Made by a program: the position numbers and the translations under genes. Shown one piece after another: positions 15,054 through 24,605 of a stretch of DNA of 64,000 bases. Location: positions 1-64,000 of the forward strand of contig CAZGHN010000009.1 in assembly GCA_964525555.1 (NCBI GenBank), written 5' to 3'. The stretch's first letter is position 1. Every line of letters begins with the position of its first letter. The stretch is from JAFGHJ01 sp964525555. GTDB lineage: Bacteria > Hydrothermota > UBA3072. The notes beneath the pieces are model-generated. The model was not told the origin of the DNA and searched no databases. It saw nothing but the letters and a program-made list of their open reading frames with translations.

Positions 15054-16289
15054 TCAAATGTTTTTAGATTTCAGGGTTCTTGACGAATATTTCCTGTAAA
15101 TCCATTCAGCTAAAAAAGATAGTATCAGCACGCCGATAAGCACAATAATAGTTTTTGGAGAATTCTTAATTTCGTAGTAAGTTAAAATAACAAAAGAAAA
15201 TACACATCCAAAAATAGATAACCATATAAGATATGGATTTGCGTTTGTTTCTTTGTAAAGCCTAAGATGCGCAAAATTAACGGCACAATAAATAATTAAA
15301 AAGGAAGCGCTGCCAAGCATCGCAATTCCGCTAAGATCCAGCAAATTTGCGAAGAAAATAACCAGACCGGCAGTTATAAATAGTCCTTCTGTATTTCGTT
15401 CCCATAACTTCCTTTCAAAAAAGGCAGGTAATTCTCCTTCTTTTGCTATCATATAACTCACATTTGCCCCACCGTAGAGAGTGGCATTAATGGCCGATGA
15501 AGTGGAAAACAATGCAGCAATCGCGATTATTTTGAATCCTAAAACTCCAAGAAAAGGTCTGGCAGCCATTGCAAGCGCATAATCTTTTGCTCCTACTATT
15601 CGGGAAACGGGTAAATTCCCAATTACAGTCAAAGAGACCGCTAGATATATAGAAATACATATTAAAACACTCAAATACAAAGCCTTTGGAAGTGTTCTTT
15701 CAGGATTTCTCATATCATCAGCCGCATTCGTAATTAAACCAAAACCTTCATAAGCAAGAAAAACAATTGCTGAGGCAAAGAATATACTTGATACATGTGG
15801 CCAATGCGAGAAGGACAAAAGGGAAGACTTAATAAAAAAACCACCTATTGAAGCAAACATAACAAGAATAAACACTTTTACTCCAACAATAATTACTTCG
15901 GATTTTCCGACAGCTTTTGATCCTATAACGTTAATTGCTGTAAATACAAGAATTATACCTGTAGAGAATATATTAACCCATATACGACCAGCATCTGCAG
16001 GTAAAAATGTCATAGCATAGCCTGCAAACGCACGGGAATACAGGCATAAAGCAAATATATATCCGACCCACAACAAAATGTTTAATCCCCCGCTCAGAAT
16101 ACTATCGCCAAAACCCTTAATGAGAAATTCGACGGGACCTCCAGCAGAAGGATATCTAACTCCTAACTTCGCGAAAGAATAGGTACTAAGAAAGGCTACA
16201 ATACCCGCAATCAAAAATGACATATACATTGCATTTCCGGCAATTTGTGTTGCAAGTCCTAAAATAGAAAAAATACCAGCCCCTATCAT
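15054..16289 (-). CDS. APC superfamily amino acid permease, start uncertain
   Basis: 411 aa from the first in-frame ATG, with about eleven helices; helix 1 is cut (MIGAGIFSILG is its second half). The missing part is present upstream in the same frame (ITERKSIGLFGAVSIGVGG), but that frame has no ATG, GTG or TTG before a stop. An ATG at 16371 is one base out of frame, and the run of five G after it would be correct with four. So the gene carries a 1-nt insertion in a homopolymer or the assembly has an error. Family role: proton-coupled uptake of amino acids. It lies 48 bp (from 16371) after the H+-ATPase gene, likely one operon. Confidence 0.8.
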   Translation of the reverse strand: MIGAGIFSILGLATQIAGNAMYMSFLIAGIVAFLSTYSFAKLGVRYPSAGGPVEFLIKGFGDSILSGGLNILLWVGYIFALCLYSRAFAGYAMTFLPADAGRIWVNIFSTGIILVFTAINVIGSKAVGKSEVIIVGVKVFILVMFASIGGFFIKSSLLSFSHWPHVSSIFFASAIVFLAYEGFGLITNAADDMRNPERTLPKALYLSVLICISIYLAVSLTVIGNLPVSRIVGAKDYALAMAARPFLGVLGFKIIAIAALFSTSSAINATLYGGANVSYMIAKEGELPAFFERKLWERNTEGLFITAGLVIFFANLLDLSGIAMLGSASFLIIYCAVNFAHLRLYKETNANPYLIWLSIFGCVFSFVILTYYEIKNSPKTIIVLIGVLILSFLAEWIYRKYSSRTLKSKNI

Positions 16290-16418
16290 CCCACCAACAC
16301 CAATAGAAACAGCTCCAAAAAGGCCAATAGATTTTCTTTCCGTTATATTAGTGATCTTCCTTATCCCCCATATTTATTATATCTTAAATATGCAAAAATA
16401 TGAACGTATATCTTCTAC

Positions 16419-18866
16419 TTATCTATGAAACTTAAGTCCCTCATGATCAAGAAGCTTATACACTCTAACTTTTATAAAGTCCGTTATTATAAAAAAGACA
16501 AGCGCATATCCCCAGATAAAAAGGGCCAACCCCCATCCCATGGCAGGCAATAGGAATCCATAAACGACAATTAAGGTGGCAATAAATTGTGTTATTAAAA
16601 CAGCAGCTAATAATTGCTTAGACGGTTTTATCGACCAGAAAGGGCCCTTAGTTCTTGCCACAAAAACTGTCATATGTCCGGCTACAGAAAGTTTTAAATA
16701 AATAAAAGACTGAAGCACTTCCCGGCTTAGATGAAACACATCTCTTCCGATATACAGGACGGAAAAGGATACAAAAACACCAATTATACCCAATACAGTT
16801 GATATGCCGAGTAATGTGCGCATATTCCACTTATCCGGTTTATCAGAGGGCTTCACATTATCATAAGCTATAGTCATAATCGGGGCGTCATTAAGAAGAG
16901 CGAGTAAAACAATCATTAAAGCAGTCACAGGATAAAATTTAAACGCAATAATCGAAGTTGTAACAAAAATTAAGACCCGGATTGTTTCCGTAATACGGTA
17001 TATGGAATAATTATTCATACGTTGAAATATCTTACGGCTCTGTTTTATAGCGTCGATTATCACTGAAAGACCAGGCTTGGTTAGAACAATAGCGGCTGCA
17101 GATTTTGCCGCATCTGAAGACCCCGCGACAGCAATCCCCGCATCGGCTTTCTTAAGCGCCGGAGCGTCATTAACTCCGTCTCCGGTCATTCCCACTATAT
17201 GCCCTTGGGATTGAAGTAGTTCAACAATATGATATTTATGTTCAGGGAAAACTTCGGCAAACCCATCCGCTTCTTCCACAACTTTCTTAGCTTCTCTATC
17301 GTTTTTTTCAAGAAAAGATTCTGCCTTAACAATATTTGTACCCATGTTTATTTGCCTTGCAATTTCTTTCGCGACTGCAGTATGATCGCCCGTAACCATC
17401 TTAACATCTACTCCCATGGATTTCGCTATTTTGATTGTCTCTGCCGAATCTTCACGAGCCGGGTCATTTAAAGCAAGAAGCCCAACAAACTCCCAATTCT
17501 TATTTTCGTCAGTTTTTGCTACCCCAAGCGCTCGAAAACCGCTTGAAGCGAAAGCATCGACTTTTTCATTTACATTTTTAGTATCAAATTCTTTGTTTTT
17601 TATCAGCGACATTATCACTTGCGGTGCACCTTTAGATACCATAAAATGTTTGCCATCGTTATCTTCTACCTTAGCTTCGGTACGTTTTGAAACCGGATTA
17701 AAAGGCGTAAAATTCGTTACTTTATAATTCTCGGATAATTTCTTGGTCACATTTAAAGATTCAGCTTTAACAATAATTGCATTATCGATAGGATCTCTAT
17801 CTTCCTCTTTTGATGCCAGCGCTCCGAAAAGTAAAACATCTTTTTCGGTGAATCCTTCGAAAGGCACCGTTTCCGAAACAGTTATCTTGTTCTCGGTGAT
17901 GGTTCCTGTTTTATCCGAGCACAAAATATCTTCACCAGCCATTTCCTCAATTGCAACCAGCTTGCTCACGATAGCTTCCTTCTTCGCCAGTGCAATAGCC
18001 CCAATAGCCATAGTAACTGAAAGAACAGCTGGCAAAGCAACCGGAATAGCGGCAACAGTAAGAACGAGTGCAAACTGAAGGGTTTCCAGCATGCTTTCAT
18101 GCCTGGCAAAGGCTACAAGAAAAATAACGATAACTAGTACTACAGCCATAAAAATTAAGTAATCCCCAATCTTCACTACCGCTTTCTGAAAATGGCTTTT
18201 TGTCTCGGTCTCTTCTACCAGCTTAGCGGTTTTGCCAAAATATGTATTCATACCCGTGGCAACCACTAGCGCGGTCATCTCTCCTTGATTGACAACAGAA
18301 CCCTCATATCCAATATCGGATTCATGCTTTTCTACAGGCATTGATTCTCCGGTCAGCGCAGATTCATCTATCATCAGATAATCACCGTCTAAGAGCTTAA
18401 CGTCGGCGGGGACGATGTATCCCAATCTAATACGAATAATATCTCCGGGAATAAGCTCCTTTGCAGCTAGCTCTGACCATTTACCATCACGAAGAACTCT
18501 TGCTTTAAGTGCGAGTTTTTGTTTTAATGCTTCGATGGCATTATCTGCTTTAAATTCCTGCCAGAATGCCACAACTGCATTCAACAACAATAATGCAAGT
18601 ATAATCCAGAAATCCTCCCAATGCTTTATTATTACTGAAAGTACGGCAGCAACCTCGATCATCCATGGTATTGGACCCCAGAAATATCCTAAAAATTTAA
18701 TTATGGGATTAACTTTCTTTTCGGAGATTTCATTATATCCGTATTTTTTAAGCCGATCATTCGCTTCCGAAGAAGACAATCCCTTATCGTCCGTAGAGAG
18801 CCTTTTAAAAAGATCGTACCTTTTGAGATTCTTCATCTCCTCTATACTAATATTATCCTCATTCAC
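16419..18866 (-). CDS. PMA1-type proton-translocating P-type ATPase
   Basis: 815 aa, P3A type as in fungal and archaeal plasma-membrane H+ pumps. The N domain is typical (GLSSSEANDRLKKYGYNEI), the TGES dephosphorylation loop is near residue 173, the phosphorylated Asp is D318 in CSDKTGT, GDGVNDAPALKKA is near 565, and TVAAIPVALPAV forms helix 4. It lacks N-terminal heavy-metal domains. It would pump H+ out using ATP, building a gradient that the downstream APC permease can use. RBS agggaggat precedes the ATG. Promoter at 18901-18928. Confidence 0.92.
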   Translation of the reverse strand: MNEDNISIEEMKNLKRYDLFKRLSTDDKGLSSSEANDRLKKYGYNEISEKKVNPIIKFLGYFWGPIPWMIEVAAVLSVIIKHWEDFWIILALLLLNAVVAFWQEFKADNAIEALKQKLALKARVLRDGKWSELAAKELIPGDIIRIRLGYIVPADVKLLDGDYLMIDESALTGESMPVEKHESDIGYEGSVVNQGEMTALVVATGMNTYFGKTAKLVEETETKSHFQKAVVKIGDYLIFMAVVLVIVIFLVAFARHESMLETLQFALVLTVAAIPVALPAVLSVTMAIGAIALAKKEAIVSKLVAIEEMAGEDILCSDKTGTITENKITVSETVPFEGFTEKDVLLFGALASKEEDRDPIDNAIIVKAESLNVTKKLSENYKVTNFTPFNPVSKRTEAKVEDNDGKHFMVSKGAPQVIMSLIKNKEFDTKNVNEKVDAFASSGFRALGVAKTDENKNWEFVGLLALNDPAREDSAETIKIAKSMGVDVKMVTGDHTAVAKEIARQINMGTNIVKAESFLEKNDREAKKVVEEADGFAEVFPEHKYHIVELLQSQGHIVGMTGDGVNDAPALKKADAGIAVAGSSDAAKSAAAIVLTKPGLSVIIDAIKQSRKIFQRMNNYSIYRITETIRVLIFVTTSIIAFKFYPVTALMIVLLALLNDAPIMTIAYDNVKPSDKPDKWNMRTLLGISTVLGIIGVFVSFSVLYIGRDVFHLSREVLQSFIYLKLSVAGHMTVFVARTKGPFWSIKPSKQLLAAVLITQFIATLIVVYGFLLPAMGWGLALFIWGYALVFFIITDFIKVRVYKLLDHEGLKFHR

Positions 18867-18900
18867 AATATCCTCCCTTTATATAAACATTTCTTACCTG

Positions 18901-18928
18901 ATTATAAAGAAACCTCAGGCTTTGTCAA
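18901..18928 (-). promoter_or_regulatory. Promoter of the H+-ATPase gene
   Basis: Minus strand TTGACA (18928-18923), 16 bp spacer, TATAAT (18906-18901): consensus boxes 35 bp before the start codon. Confidence 0.75.
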
Positions 18929-18959
18929 CAAATAGCCTATACCAATTGGATATAAAATA

Positions 18960-19060
18960 CGGAAAAGATATTCTTAAAAAAGACAATACTTTTAAAAACT
19001 TCGTTTTTAGTTAAATGGTCAAATAGTAAAATAGCTAATTAGTAAAAAATTTTAGTGATT
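18960..19060 (+). repeat. Intergenic word (aaaaacttcgtttttag type)
   Basis: aaaagacaatacttttaaaaacttcgtttttagttaaatggtc and the following aaatagtaaaatagctaattag match the words at 7520, 9840 and 20840. It lies between divergent genes. No ORF. Confidence 0.55.
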
Positions 19061-19102
19061 TAGTCTAACTTTATCTTTTGCCTCACAAAACGCCAATCAA
19101 GC

Positions 19103-19129
19103 TTGACAGAGTGTATTATTCTTTATAAA
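19103..19129 (+). promoter_or_regulatory. Promoter of the OmpA-like gene
   Basis: TTGACA (19103-19108), 15 bp, TATAAA (19124-19129). The spacer is a little short; an offset -10 is possible. The RBS aggaggt follows at 19144-19150. Confidence 0.55.
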
Positions 19130-19152
19130 ATTGTTTATATAAGAGGAGGTGA

Positions 19153-20724
19153 TTGTTACTGGAGCGTTCGCTTTTCGTATTTTTGCTTATAATATCAACC
19201 ACAACAAATGCTTTCCAAATGAAGAGGGAAGCTTATATAGATATACCTACAGCTAATCTTAACCAGGGTTTTTATATTGTTGTAAATTCTAGTTATCCAA
19301 TTAAAGACGTGGATGACGTCAAATTAGACCCTAATATAGGGATCAATTTCACCTATGATAATTACGGGGGAGCTTTAAAATGGTATGACGGCTCCGACTT
19401 TGCGCTTGATTTCTCCTATCAGATACTTTCCGGTTACGGCAATATTCCCTGCATCGCTGTAGGGTTCAGCGATATTAACGTAAATAAATATATTTCTACC
19501 GCAGGAACGGATGAAGTCTTCAACGATGAAGATTTTACCCATAGACCTCCGGAATCGTGGTCTTTTTATGTTGTAGCCAGTAAAAAACTGAATAGGTTAA
19601 TAGAAGTAAATGCCGGACTGGGAAGAGGTAAATTTGTGGGGTACGGTACGTTGTATAAGCACATGAATACCGATATGTTCACAGATGGGAATCATGAAAT
19701 CTGGGCATTTGGTCTTTTTGGGGGGATGAAAATAATTTTTACAAATAGCATGGCTTTCATTGCGGAAGGTGATGGACGCGATGTTAATATAGGATTGGAA
19801 TACCAAAATCAATTGATTAAGGGAACACTGGCTTTTACAAAACTCGAAGTTTTTAATAATTCGGAACAAGATTTTTCACCCCGTGTAGGTCTCAACGTCT
19901 CTTACAAAATAATGAGCTTAAGGGAAGAAGCCCGAAAAGAGAAAAAGAAACTTCCGGTTTCTATCGAACTTATAGACAATGAAAGCAGAGCGCCGGTTGA
20001 GGGGAAAGTAATAACAACCGACACAAAAGGCGATACAGTTGAAATTTCTAAAGATAAGAGTATCCATCCCTTTAAATTGGAACCGGGAATTTACACCGCA
20101 TTTATATCGGCGACCGGATATAAAGACAAAGAAATCGACATGATGGTGAAAGAAGAAACAGATAAAAACCTTTATACAATAGAACTGAGCGGAATAGAAG
20201 AACCCGTAAAGTTAGAAGAAGTCGAAGATTCTGTAAAAATAATAGAAACAGAAGAATCCGTAAAACCGGAAGAAATCGAAGATTCTGTAGAAATAATAAA
20301 AATAGAAGAACCTGCAAAACCAGAAGAAGTCGAAGATTCTGTAAAAATAATAGATAATTTCGAATATATAAAAAACGAAATAGATGGCATAAGAATAAAA
20401 TTTCCTTTCAGAAAAGCCAAACTTACTCCGACTGCACGTGACAAACTAAAAAGAATTATCGAACTTATAAGCGATAATAAAGATTTTCATTTGCTTATTA
20501 TCGGACACACCTGCTCTATAGGAACCCAGGATTCAAACCTTATATTATCTAAAAAAAGAGCTGAAAGCGCGAAAAAATATCTCACAAAACATCACATACC
20601 CGCCGGCAGTATCAGCACAAAAGGTTACGGAGAAACCAAACCTGTTGCCGACAACAACACAGAAGAAGGCAGGATAGAAAATAGACGAGTAGAGTTTAGA
20701 TTCTCCCGGTCGAAAGACAAGTAA
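19153..20724 (+). CDS. OmpA-family outer-membrane protein with PEGA-like domain
   Basis: 523 aa. The signal peptide (LFVFLLIISTTTNAF) leads into a beta-rich, barrel-like region (about 25-255). A PEGA/carboxypeptidase-like domain follows (VSIELIDNESRAPVEGKV, about 272-340), then an acidic linker of three 18-residue repeats (20197-20358) and an OmpA peptidoglycan-binding domain (ITIIGHTCSIGT-like GHT core, ending NRRVEFRF). It should tie the outer membrane to the cell wall. There is no ATG near the start. TTG at 19153 lies close to AGGAGG; a CTG at 19159 would have better spacing, so the exact start is unsure. Confidence 0.85.
   Translation: MLLERSLFVFLLIISTTTNAFQMKREAYIDIPTANLNQGFYIVVNSSYPIKDVDDVKLDPNIGINFTYDNYGGALKWYDGSDFALDFSYQILSGYGNIPCIAVGFSDINVNKYISTAGTDEVFNDEDFTHRPPESWSFYVVASKKLNRLIEVNAGLGRGKFVGYGTLYKHMNTDMFTDGNHEIWAFGLFGGMKIIFTNSMAFIAEGDGRDVNIGLEYQNQLIKGTLAFTKLEVFNNSEQDFSPRVGLNVSYKIMSLREEARKEKKKLPVSIELIDNESRAPVEGKVITTDTKGDTVEISKDKSIHPFKLEPGIYTAFISATGYKDKEIDMMVKEETDKNLYTIELSGIEEPVKLEEVEDSVKIIETEESVKPEEIEDSVEIIKIEEPAKPEEVEDSVKIIDNFEYIKNEIDGIRIKFPFRKAKLTPTARDKLKRIIELISDNKDFHLLIIGHTCSIGTQDSNLILSKKRAESAKKYLTKHHIPAGSISTKGYGETKPVADNNTEEGRIENRRVEFRFSRSKDK
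20197..20358 (+). repeat. Three tandem 54-bp coding repeats
   Basis: Each unit encodes 18 residues of the pattern EExxKxEExEDSVxIIxx, inside the OmpA-like gene. The linker is strongly acidic and likely extended, spanning the periplasm between barrel and wall-binding domain. Copy number may vary between strains. Confidence 0.85.
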
Positions 20725-20799
20725 TAGAAAAGACTCACCGTACCATCAGGTACCTGAACCTTTCCATTCTCTTAGAAAATATTTGAAGAACACGAAAAA

Positions 20800-21069
20800 C
20801 AAAAAACCCGGTTCGAACTTTGTCCAAAAAAATAGGCAATATTAGCAAAAACTTCGTTTTTAGTGAAATGGTTAAATAGTAAATTTGTTAATTAGTTCCC
20901 GAACCAACGAGCCCACGATCCAACGAACCAACTAAAAAATTAGCCACAAAGACACTGAGTTAATTATGAATGTTGAATGTTTAATGTTGGATTAAAAACT
21001 CAAAATTCAAAATTTAAAATTATTAATTCGTGACTAGAGACCGATGACTAACGACTCTATTTTCTACAT
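20800..21069 (+). repeat. Intergenic word mosaic
   Basis: Order: aaaaaacccggttcgaactttgtcc (20802-20824), aaaaaaataggcaatattagc with aaaaacttcgtttttag (20825-20863), agccacaaagacactgag (20942-20959), then the 90 bp copy of the left-edge repeat (20980-21069). A cagcatc-poor AT-rich stretch with no ORF; CAGGTACCTG (20747-20756) is a small palindrome just after the OmpA stop. Confidence 0.6.
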
Positions 21070-21097
21070 TCTTCTCTTTATAATAATTATTTAAATA

Positions 21098-21125
21098 TTG
21101 ACAGAAATTGTATTATCCTTATATT
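21098..21125 (+). promoter_or_regulatory. Promoter of the GH105 gene
   Basis: TTGACA (21098-21103), 16 bp spacer gaaattgtattatcct related to the portable family, TATATT (21120-21125). The start codon is 36 bp downstream; no attC is present between. Confidence 0.65.
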
Positions 21126-21161
21126 TACAAGTAAGATTTGTGCAGTTATAAGGAAGATAAT

Positions 21162-22433
21162 ATGTTAAGAAAAAATAACCTTATGCGTCGTTTTTTATAT
21201 CAACTTTGTTTTTCCTTTTTATTTCTATCTTGTTGCTCTCTATCATATTGCTCGGAAGTGGAATCAAAATCCCAGGCAAAAACGTATCCTGTCCGTTCAG
21301 CTAAAGAGTTGATGCGTCTTGTTTCCAACAGGCAGATACGAAAATTGGAAAAGGGAGAATATCTGCATGGTGATTGGAATACTTTGCTGAAATCGAAACC
21401 GCCAAAGGGCATCCAATGGAACTATCCGTGGGGAGTTACCCTTTTTGGTCTACTGAGGGTAAGTCAAATACTCGATGATAAAGACATGGAATCATTTGTT
21501 CTTACCCACAACCGATTTGCGGCCGATCAATTTGCGTATCTTCGCTGGCAAAGAGAAACCTTTGGTAAATATACAAACGCCGCGGGAATGGAGGATTTAA
21601 TGATATTAAACAAGTTGGACCACTGCGGTTCCATGAGCAGTCAACTCCTGGAGGGTATTCTTCGACACGATGCAGAAGTAACACCGGAAATGGACGCGCT
21701 TTTGAAGATCGTTGCAGACTATATATCCAATGGTCAAAGTCGTCTTCCGGATGGGACACTTTGGCGCCCGGAACGCGAAGAAACTATTTGGGCTGATGAT
21801 CTCTTCATGAGCTGCCCTTTTCTTGTTCGCTATGCCGAATATTCAAAAGACACCTCTTATTTGAATGATGCAGTGAAACAAACACTCAATATGGCATCCT
21901 ACCTCCAGGACAGCGATGGCGTCTACTTTCATGGCTATTCAATAAAAGATAAAAACCCATCAGGTTATAAATGGGGACGTTCTAACGGATGGGCTATGGT
22001 AAGCACAGCTGAGGTGCTTTCAGCTATGCCAAAAGACCATCCGAAATATGAAAGCGTCCTTTCAGTGCTTCGCCGACATATTGAAGGAATTAAACCGCTT
22101 CAAGCACCTTCTGGACTTTGGAATCAGGTTCTGGATCATTCGGAATTGTGGGAAGAGACTTCTTGTACGGCAATGTTTACTTACGCCATTTCAAGAGCAG
22201 TAAACAAAGGCTGGATTGATAAGAATAATTTAGAAGTGGCCCAAAAGGCACTCGCTGGATTAAACAAAAAAATAACAGAAGACGGCGCGATCCTTGATGT
22301 TTGCCAAGGAACTGGTATTGGATTTGATCTTCAATTCTATGCGCAGCGGCAACGACCATTTGACGACCATCATGGGCAAGGTGCTGTACTCCTGGCACTT
22401 ACTGAATTATTTCTAGCAAAACAAAAGCCATAA
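21162..22433 (+). CDS. GH105 unsaturated rhamnogalacturonyl/glucuronyl hydrolase
   Basis: 423 aa. A signal or lipoprotein-like leader (LFLSCCSLSYC) precedes an alpha6/alpha6 barrel. The family motifs are visible: the catalytic Asp in ETIWADDLFMSCPFLVRYAEY (near residue 210), GYKWGRSNGWAMVS (near 275), SGLWNQVLDHSELWEETSCTA-type helix (near 320-345). It cleaves the terminal unsaturated uronic acid left by polysaccharide lyases, by vinyl-ether hydration. GH88 is a less likely alternative. ATG at 21162 has aaggaag upstream. A later ATG (21186) is possible. It is the only pectin/glycan-lyase related enzyme seen here. Confidence 0.85.
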   Translation: MLRKNNLMRRFLYQLCFSFLFLSCCSLSYCSEVESKSQAKTYPVRSAKELMRLVSNRQIRKLEKGEYLHGDWNTLLKSKPPKGIQWNYPWGVTLFGLLRVSQILDDKDMESFVLTHNRFAADQFAYLRWQRETFGKYTNAAGMEDLMILNKLDHCGSMSSQLLEGILRHDAEVTPEMDALLKIVADYISNGQSRLPDGTLWRPEREETIWADDLFMSCPFLVRYAEYSKDTSYLNDAVKQTLNMASYLQDSDGVYFHGYSIKDKNPSGYKWGRSNGWAMVSTAEVLSAMPKDHPKYESVLSVLRRHIEGIKPLQAPSGLWNQVLDHSELWEETSCTAMFTYAISRAVNKGWIDKNNLEVAQKALAGLNKKITEDGAILDVCQGTGIGFDLQFYAQRQRPFDDHHGQGAVLLALTELFLAKQKP

Positions 22434-22439
22434 CAATAT

Positions 22440-22620
22440 TACCGGGGCAAACCTTCTTCAAAAAGTGAGAGATTCTTTCAAAAATCTCGAAAACAAAAAA
22501 AAGGGAATATTAGAGAGTAGAGAGTAGTAAGTAGTTAGCAGTCAGAATCCCGACCCATCCCAAGCATTAAAAAACAAGGGGATAGGACTTTCAATTCAAA
22601 AAGAAAAGTCACAAAATCTT
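22440..22620 (+). repeat. Non-coding gap with recurring words
   Basis: Contains a run of agagtagagagtagtaagtagt (22511-22532) and aaaacaaggggataggactttcaattcaaaa (22570-22600). The second word recurs at 44891-44917. No ORF and no clear terminator seen. Confidence 0.5.
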
Positions 22621-22623
22621 ATA

Positions 22624-22651
22624 TTGACAAAGATTGGATTTCTATTATAAT
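22624..22651 (+). promoter_or_regulatory. Portable-family promoter before the DUF6057 gene
   Basis: TTGACA (22624-22629), 16 bp spacer aagattggatttctat, TATAAT (22646-22651). A leader like those at 4530 and 7731 follows but stops at ttgg (22731) where the attC-like part would begin. A hairpin GATTGGC-ca-GCCAATC lies just before the gene. Confidence 0.7.
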
Positions 22652-22758
22652 CTCAAGATAATAGTTAAGAGTTATAGAGATAACATGTTGATGTATATGA
22701 ATTCGCCCAAATATATAAAAAATCGTGATTGGCCAGCCAATCTGGGGATATAAGAATA

Positions 22759-24582
22759 ATGAATATACCTATTAAAAATAAAATTTCCGCAATGATGAAT
22801 TCAAACAATAAAAAACTCTTAGCAATAATAATAATTTATATTATTGCATTCCTTTACATGATAATATATTTTAGTAAAGTTGACCAACAACTGGTTTATC
22901 ACTTTATGCAACCTTTTTTTACAGGACACTTAGATTGGACCAGGGTCTTTTCAAATCCGGGCTATTTATCTTCTTACTTTTCGTTATTCTTTTTCCAGTT
23001 CTTTTTTTCAAATATCTTGGGTTCAATCATTCTTACCGTATTAATTATGCTCTGGTGCTTATGCTTGATTTTAATACTTAGAAAATACTTTAAATTTCAT
23101 TTGTTTGCTATTCCTGTATTGCTTTCAACACTCCCAATAATTTTTGCACATAGCTATTATAACTATCAATACCAAATTACCTTATCCTATCTTTTGGCAG
23201 CATATATTGCGCTTATCTATGATCGGATTATAAGAAACAACAATTACTATAATCTTTTCATTAATATTGTACTATCATTTATTACATATATAATTTCAGG
23301 TCCAGTAGGATTATTGATGTTTATTTCAATAGCAATAGCATTATTAATAATTAAGAAAAAATATATTTTCATCCCTTTTCAATTGATTATCGGCTTGTTG
23401 ATCCCGGTAGTTTCATCTTTTGTTTCAAATACTTTACCTCTTAAATATGCTTTTATAAGTAATTTTCAGGCCGTTTTTTATTACTATATTCCATTAATAA
23501 TATATTTCTTGCCTGTTATATTGTTACTAGTTCTACTCATACCGGCTCTTCGCATATTACTTATAAAGAAGGAACCCGCTTGGATGATAGAATCAATAAT
23601 TAATTTCCTGACAATAATCGTATTATTTTCTGTAACAATTCATTTTTCTTTTAGAAAGGAAGAAAAAAAATTAATTCAAATTGATCATCTCGCATACCAG
23701 CAAAAATGGGATAATATTATTGAATTGGCAAAAGAAGATTTGATACAAGATGTATTTTCGCAATTTCACGTAAACAGAGCATTATATCATAAAGGATTAT
23801 TATTGGAAAAAATGTTTAATTACCCTCAATTATATGGAACTAGAGGATTACACTTGGAACTTTATGATATTCCCGCGCAAGAAATTGCAATTCAGACAAG
23901 TGATTTATATTACGATATGGGTTATTTAAATGAAGCAATGCACTGGGCACATGAAGCGTACATGATGTTTGGAGATAGACCCCGAATTTTACAGAGGTTA
24001 ACTGAGGTTCATTTAATTTCTCATCGATATAAGCTTGCGGAAAAATTTATAAATCTATTGGATAAATCTATAGTTACAAGACAAATAGCTGAATCATATA
24101 GACAATTTTTATATTGTGATTCATGTGTTTTATCAAATGCCGATTATAGAAGATTTTATCAATCAAATCCGAAAACAAATCATAGTGCTACCAGGAAAGC
24201 TCCTGAGTTCAATTTAATTTATTTATATAATAATAATCAAAATAATAAAATGGCATTCGAATACTTAATAGCATATTATTTATTGGCTTGTAATATTGCC
24301 TCTGCCGATTCTTTGTTTGGTGAATTTAGTGAATTAGGATACGATAGGATGCCTTCTGTTTGTGAAGAAGCGCATTTAATATATCTGGCACAAAACAATT
24401 TACCGATAAGAATGAACGATTTTCAAGAGAAAACCGTTAATGATTTTTATAATTTAAATAGTGTACTTTCAAGTTATAATGGAGATATAAGAGTGGCAAA
24501 AGGTGCACTCCAACCTTTTAAGAAAACATACTGGTATTATGCCCTATATAATTGCTCATATAATAACACAAATGGAAATTAA
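22759..24582 (+). CDS. DUF6057-like polytopic membrane protein
   Basis: 607 aa. About ten or eleven transmembrane helices fill residues 20-310. A soluble C-terminal half rich in helical repeats (TPR-like, for example MGYLNEAMHWAHEAYMMF near 395) is presumably extracytoplasmic. It resembles Bacteroidota proteins of DUF6057, whose function is unknown. Those commonly sit next to a TolB-like protein carrying CxxCH, exactly as here. The ATG at 22759 has only weak upstream complementarity (ggggat). Codon use is very AT-rich compared with the xylanase genes, which hints at a separate origin. Confidence 0.72.
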   Translation: MNIPIKNKISAMMNSNNKKLLAIIIIYIIAFLYMIIYFSKVDQQLVYHFMQPFFTGHLDWTRVFSNPGYLSSYFSLFFFQFFFSNILGSIILTVLIMLWCLCLILILRKYFKFHLFAIPVLLSTLPIIFAHSYYNYQYQITLSYLLAAYIALIYDRIIRNNNYYNLFINIVLSFITYIISGPVGLLMFISIAIALLIIKKKYIFIPFQLIIGLLIPVVSSFVSNTLPLKYAFISNFQAVFYYYIPLIIYFLPVILLLVLLIPALRILLIKKEPAWMIESIINFLTIIVLFSVTIHFSFRKEEKKLIQIDHLAYQQKWDNIIELAKEDLIQDVFSQFHVNRALYHKGLLLEKMFNYPQLYGTRGLHLELYDIPAQEIAIQTSDLYYDMGYLNEAMHWAHEAYMMFGDRPRILQRLTEVHLISHRYKLAEKFINLLDKSIVTRQIAESYRQFLYCDSCVLSNADYRRFYQSNPKTNHSATRKAPEFNLIYLYNNNQNNKMAFEYLIAYYLLACNIASADSLFGEFSELGYDRMPSVCEEAHLIYLAQNNLPIRMNDFQEKTVNDFYNLNSVLSSYNGDIRVAKGALQPFKKTYWYYALYNCSYNNTNGN

Positions 24583-24605
24583 AAAAATTAAGAAAGAATG
24601 AATGA

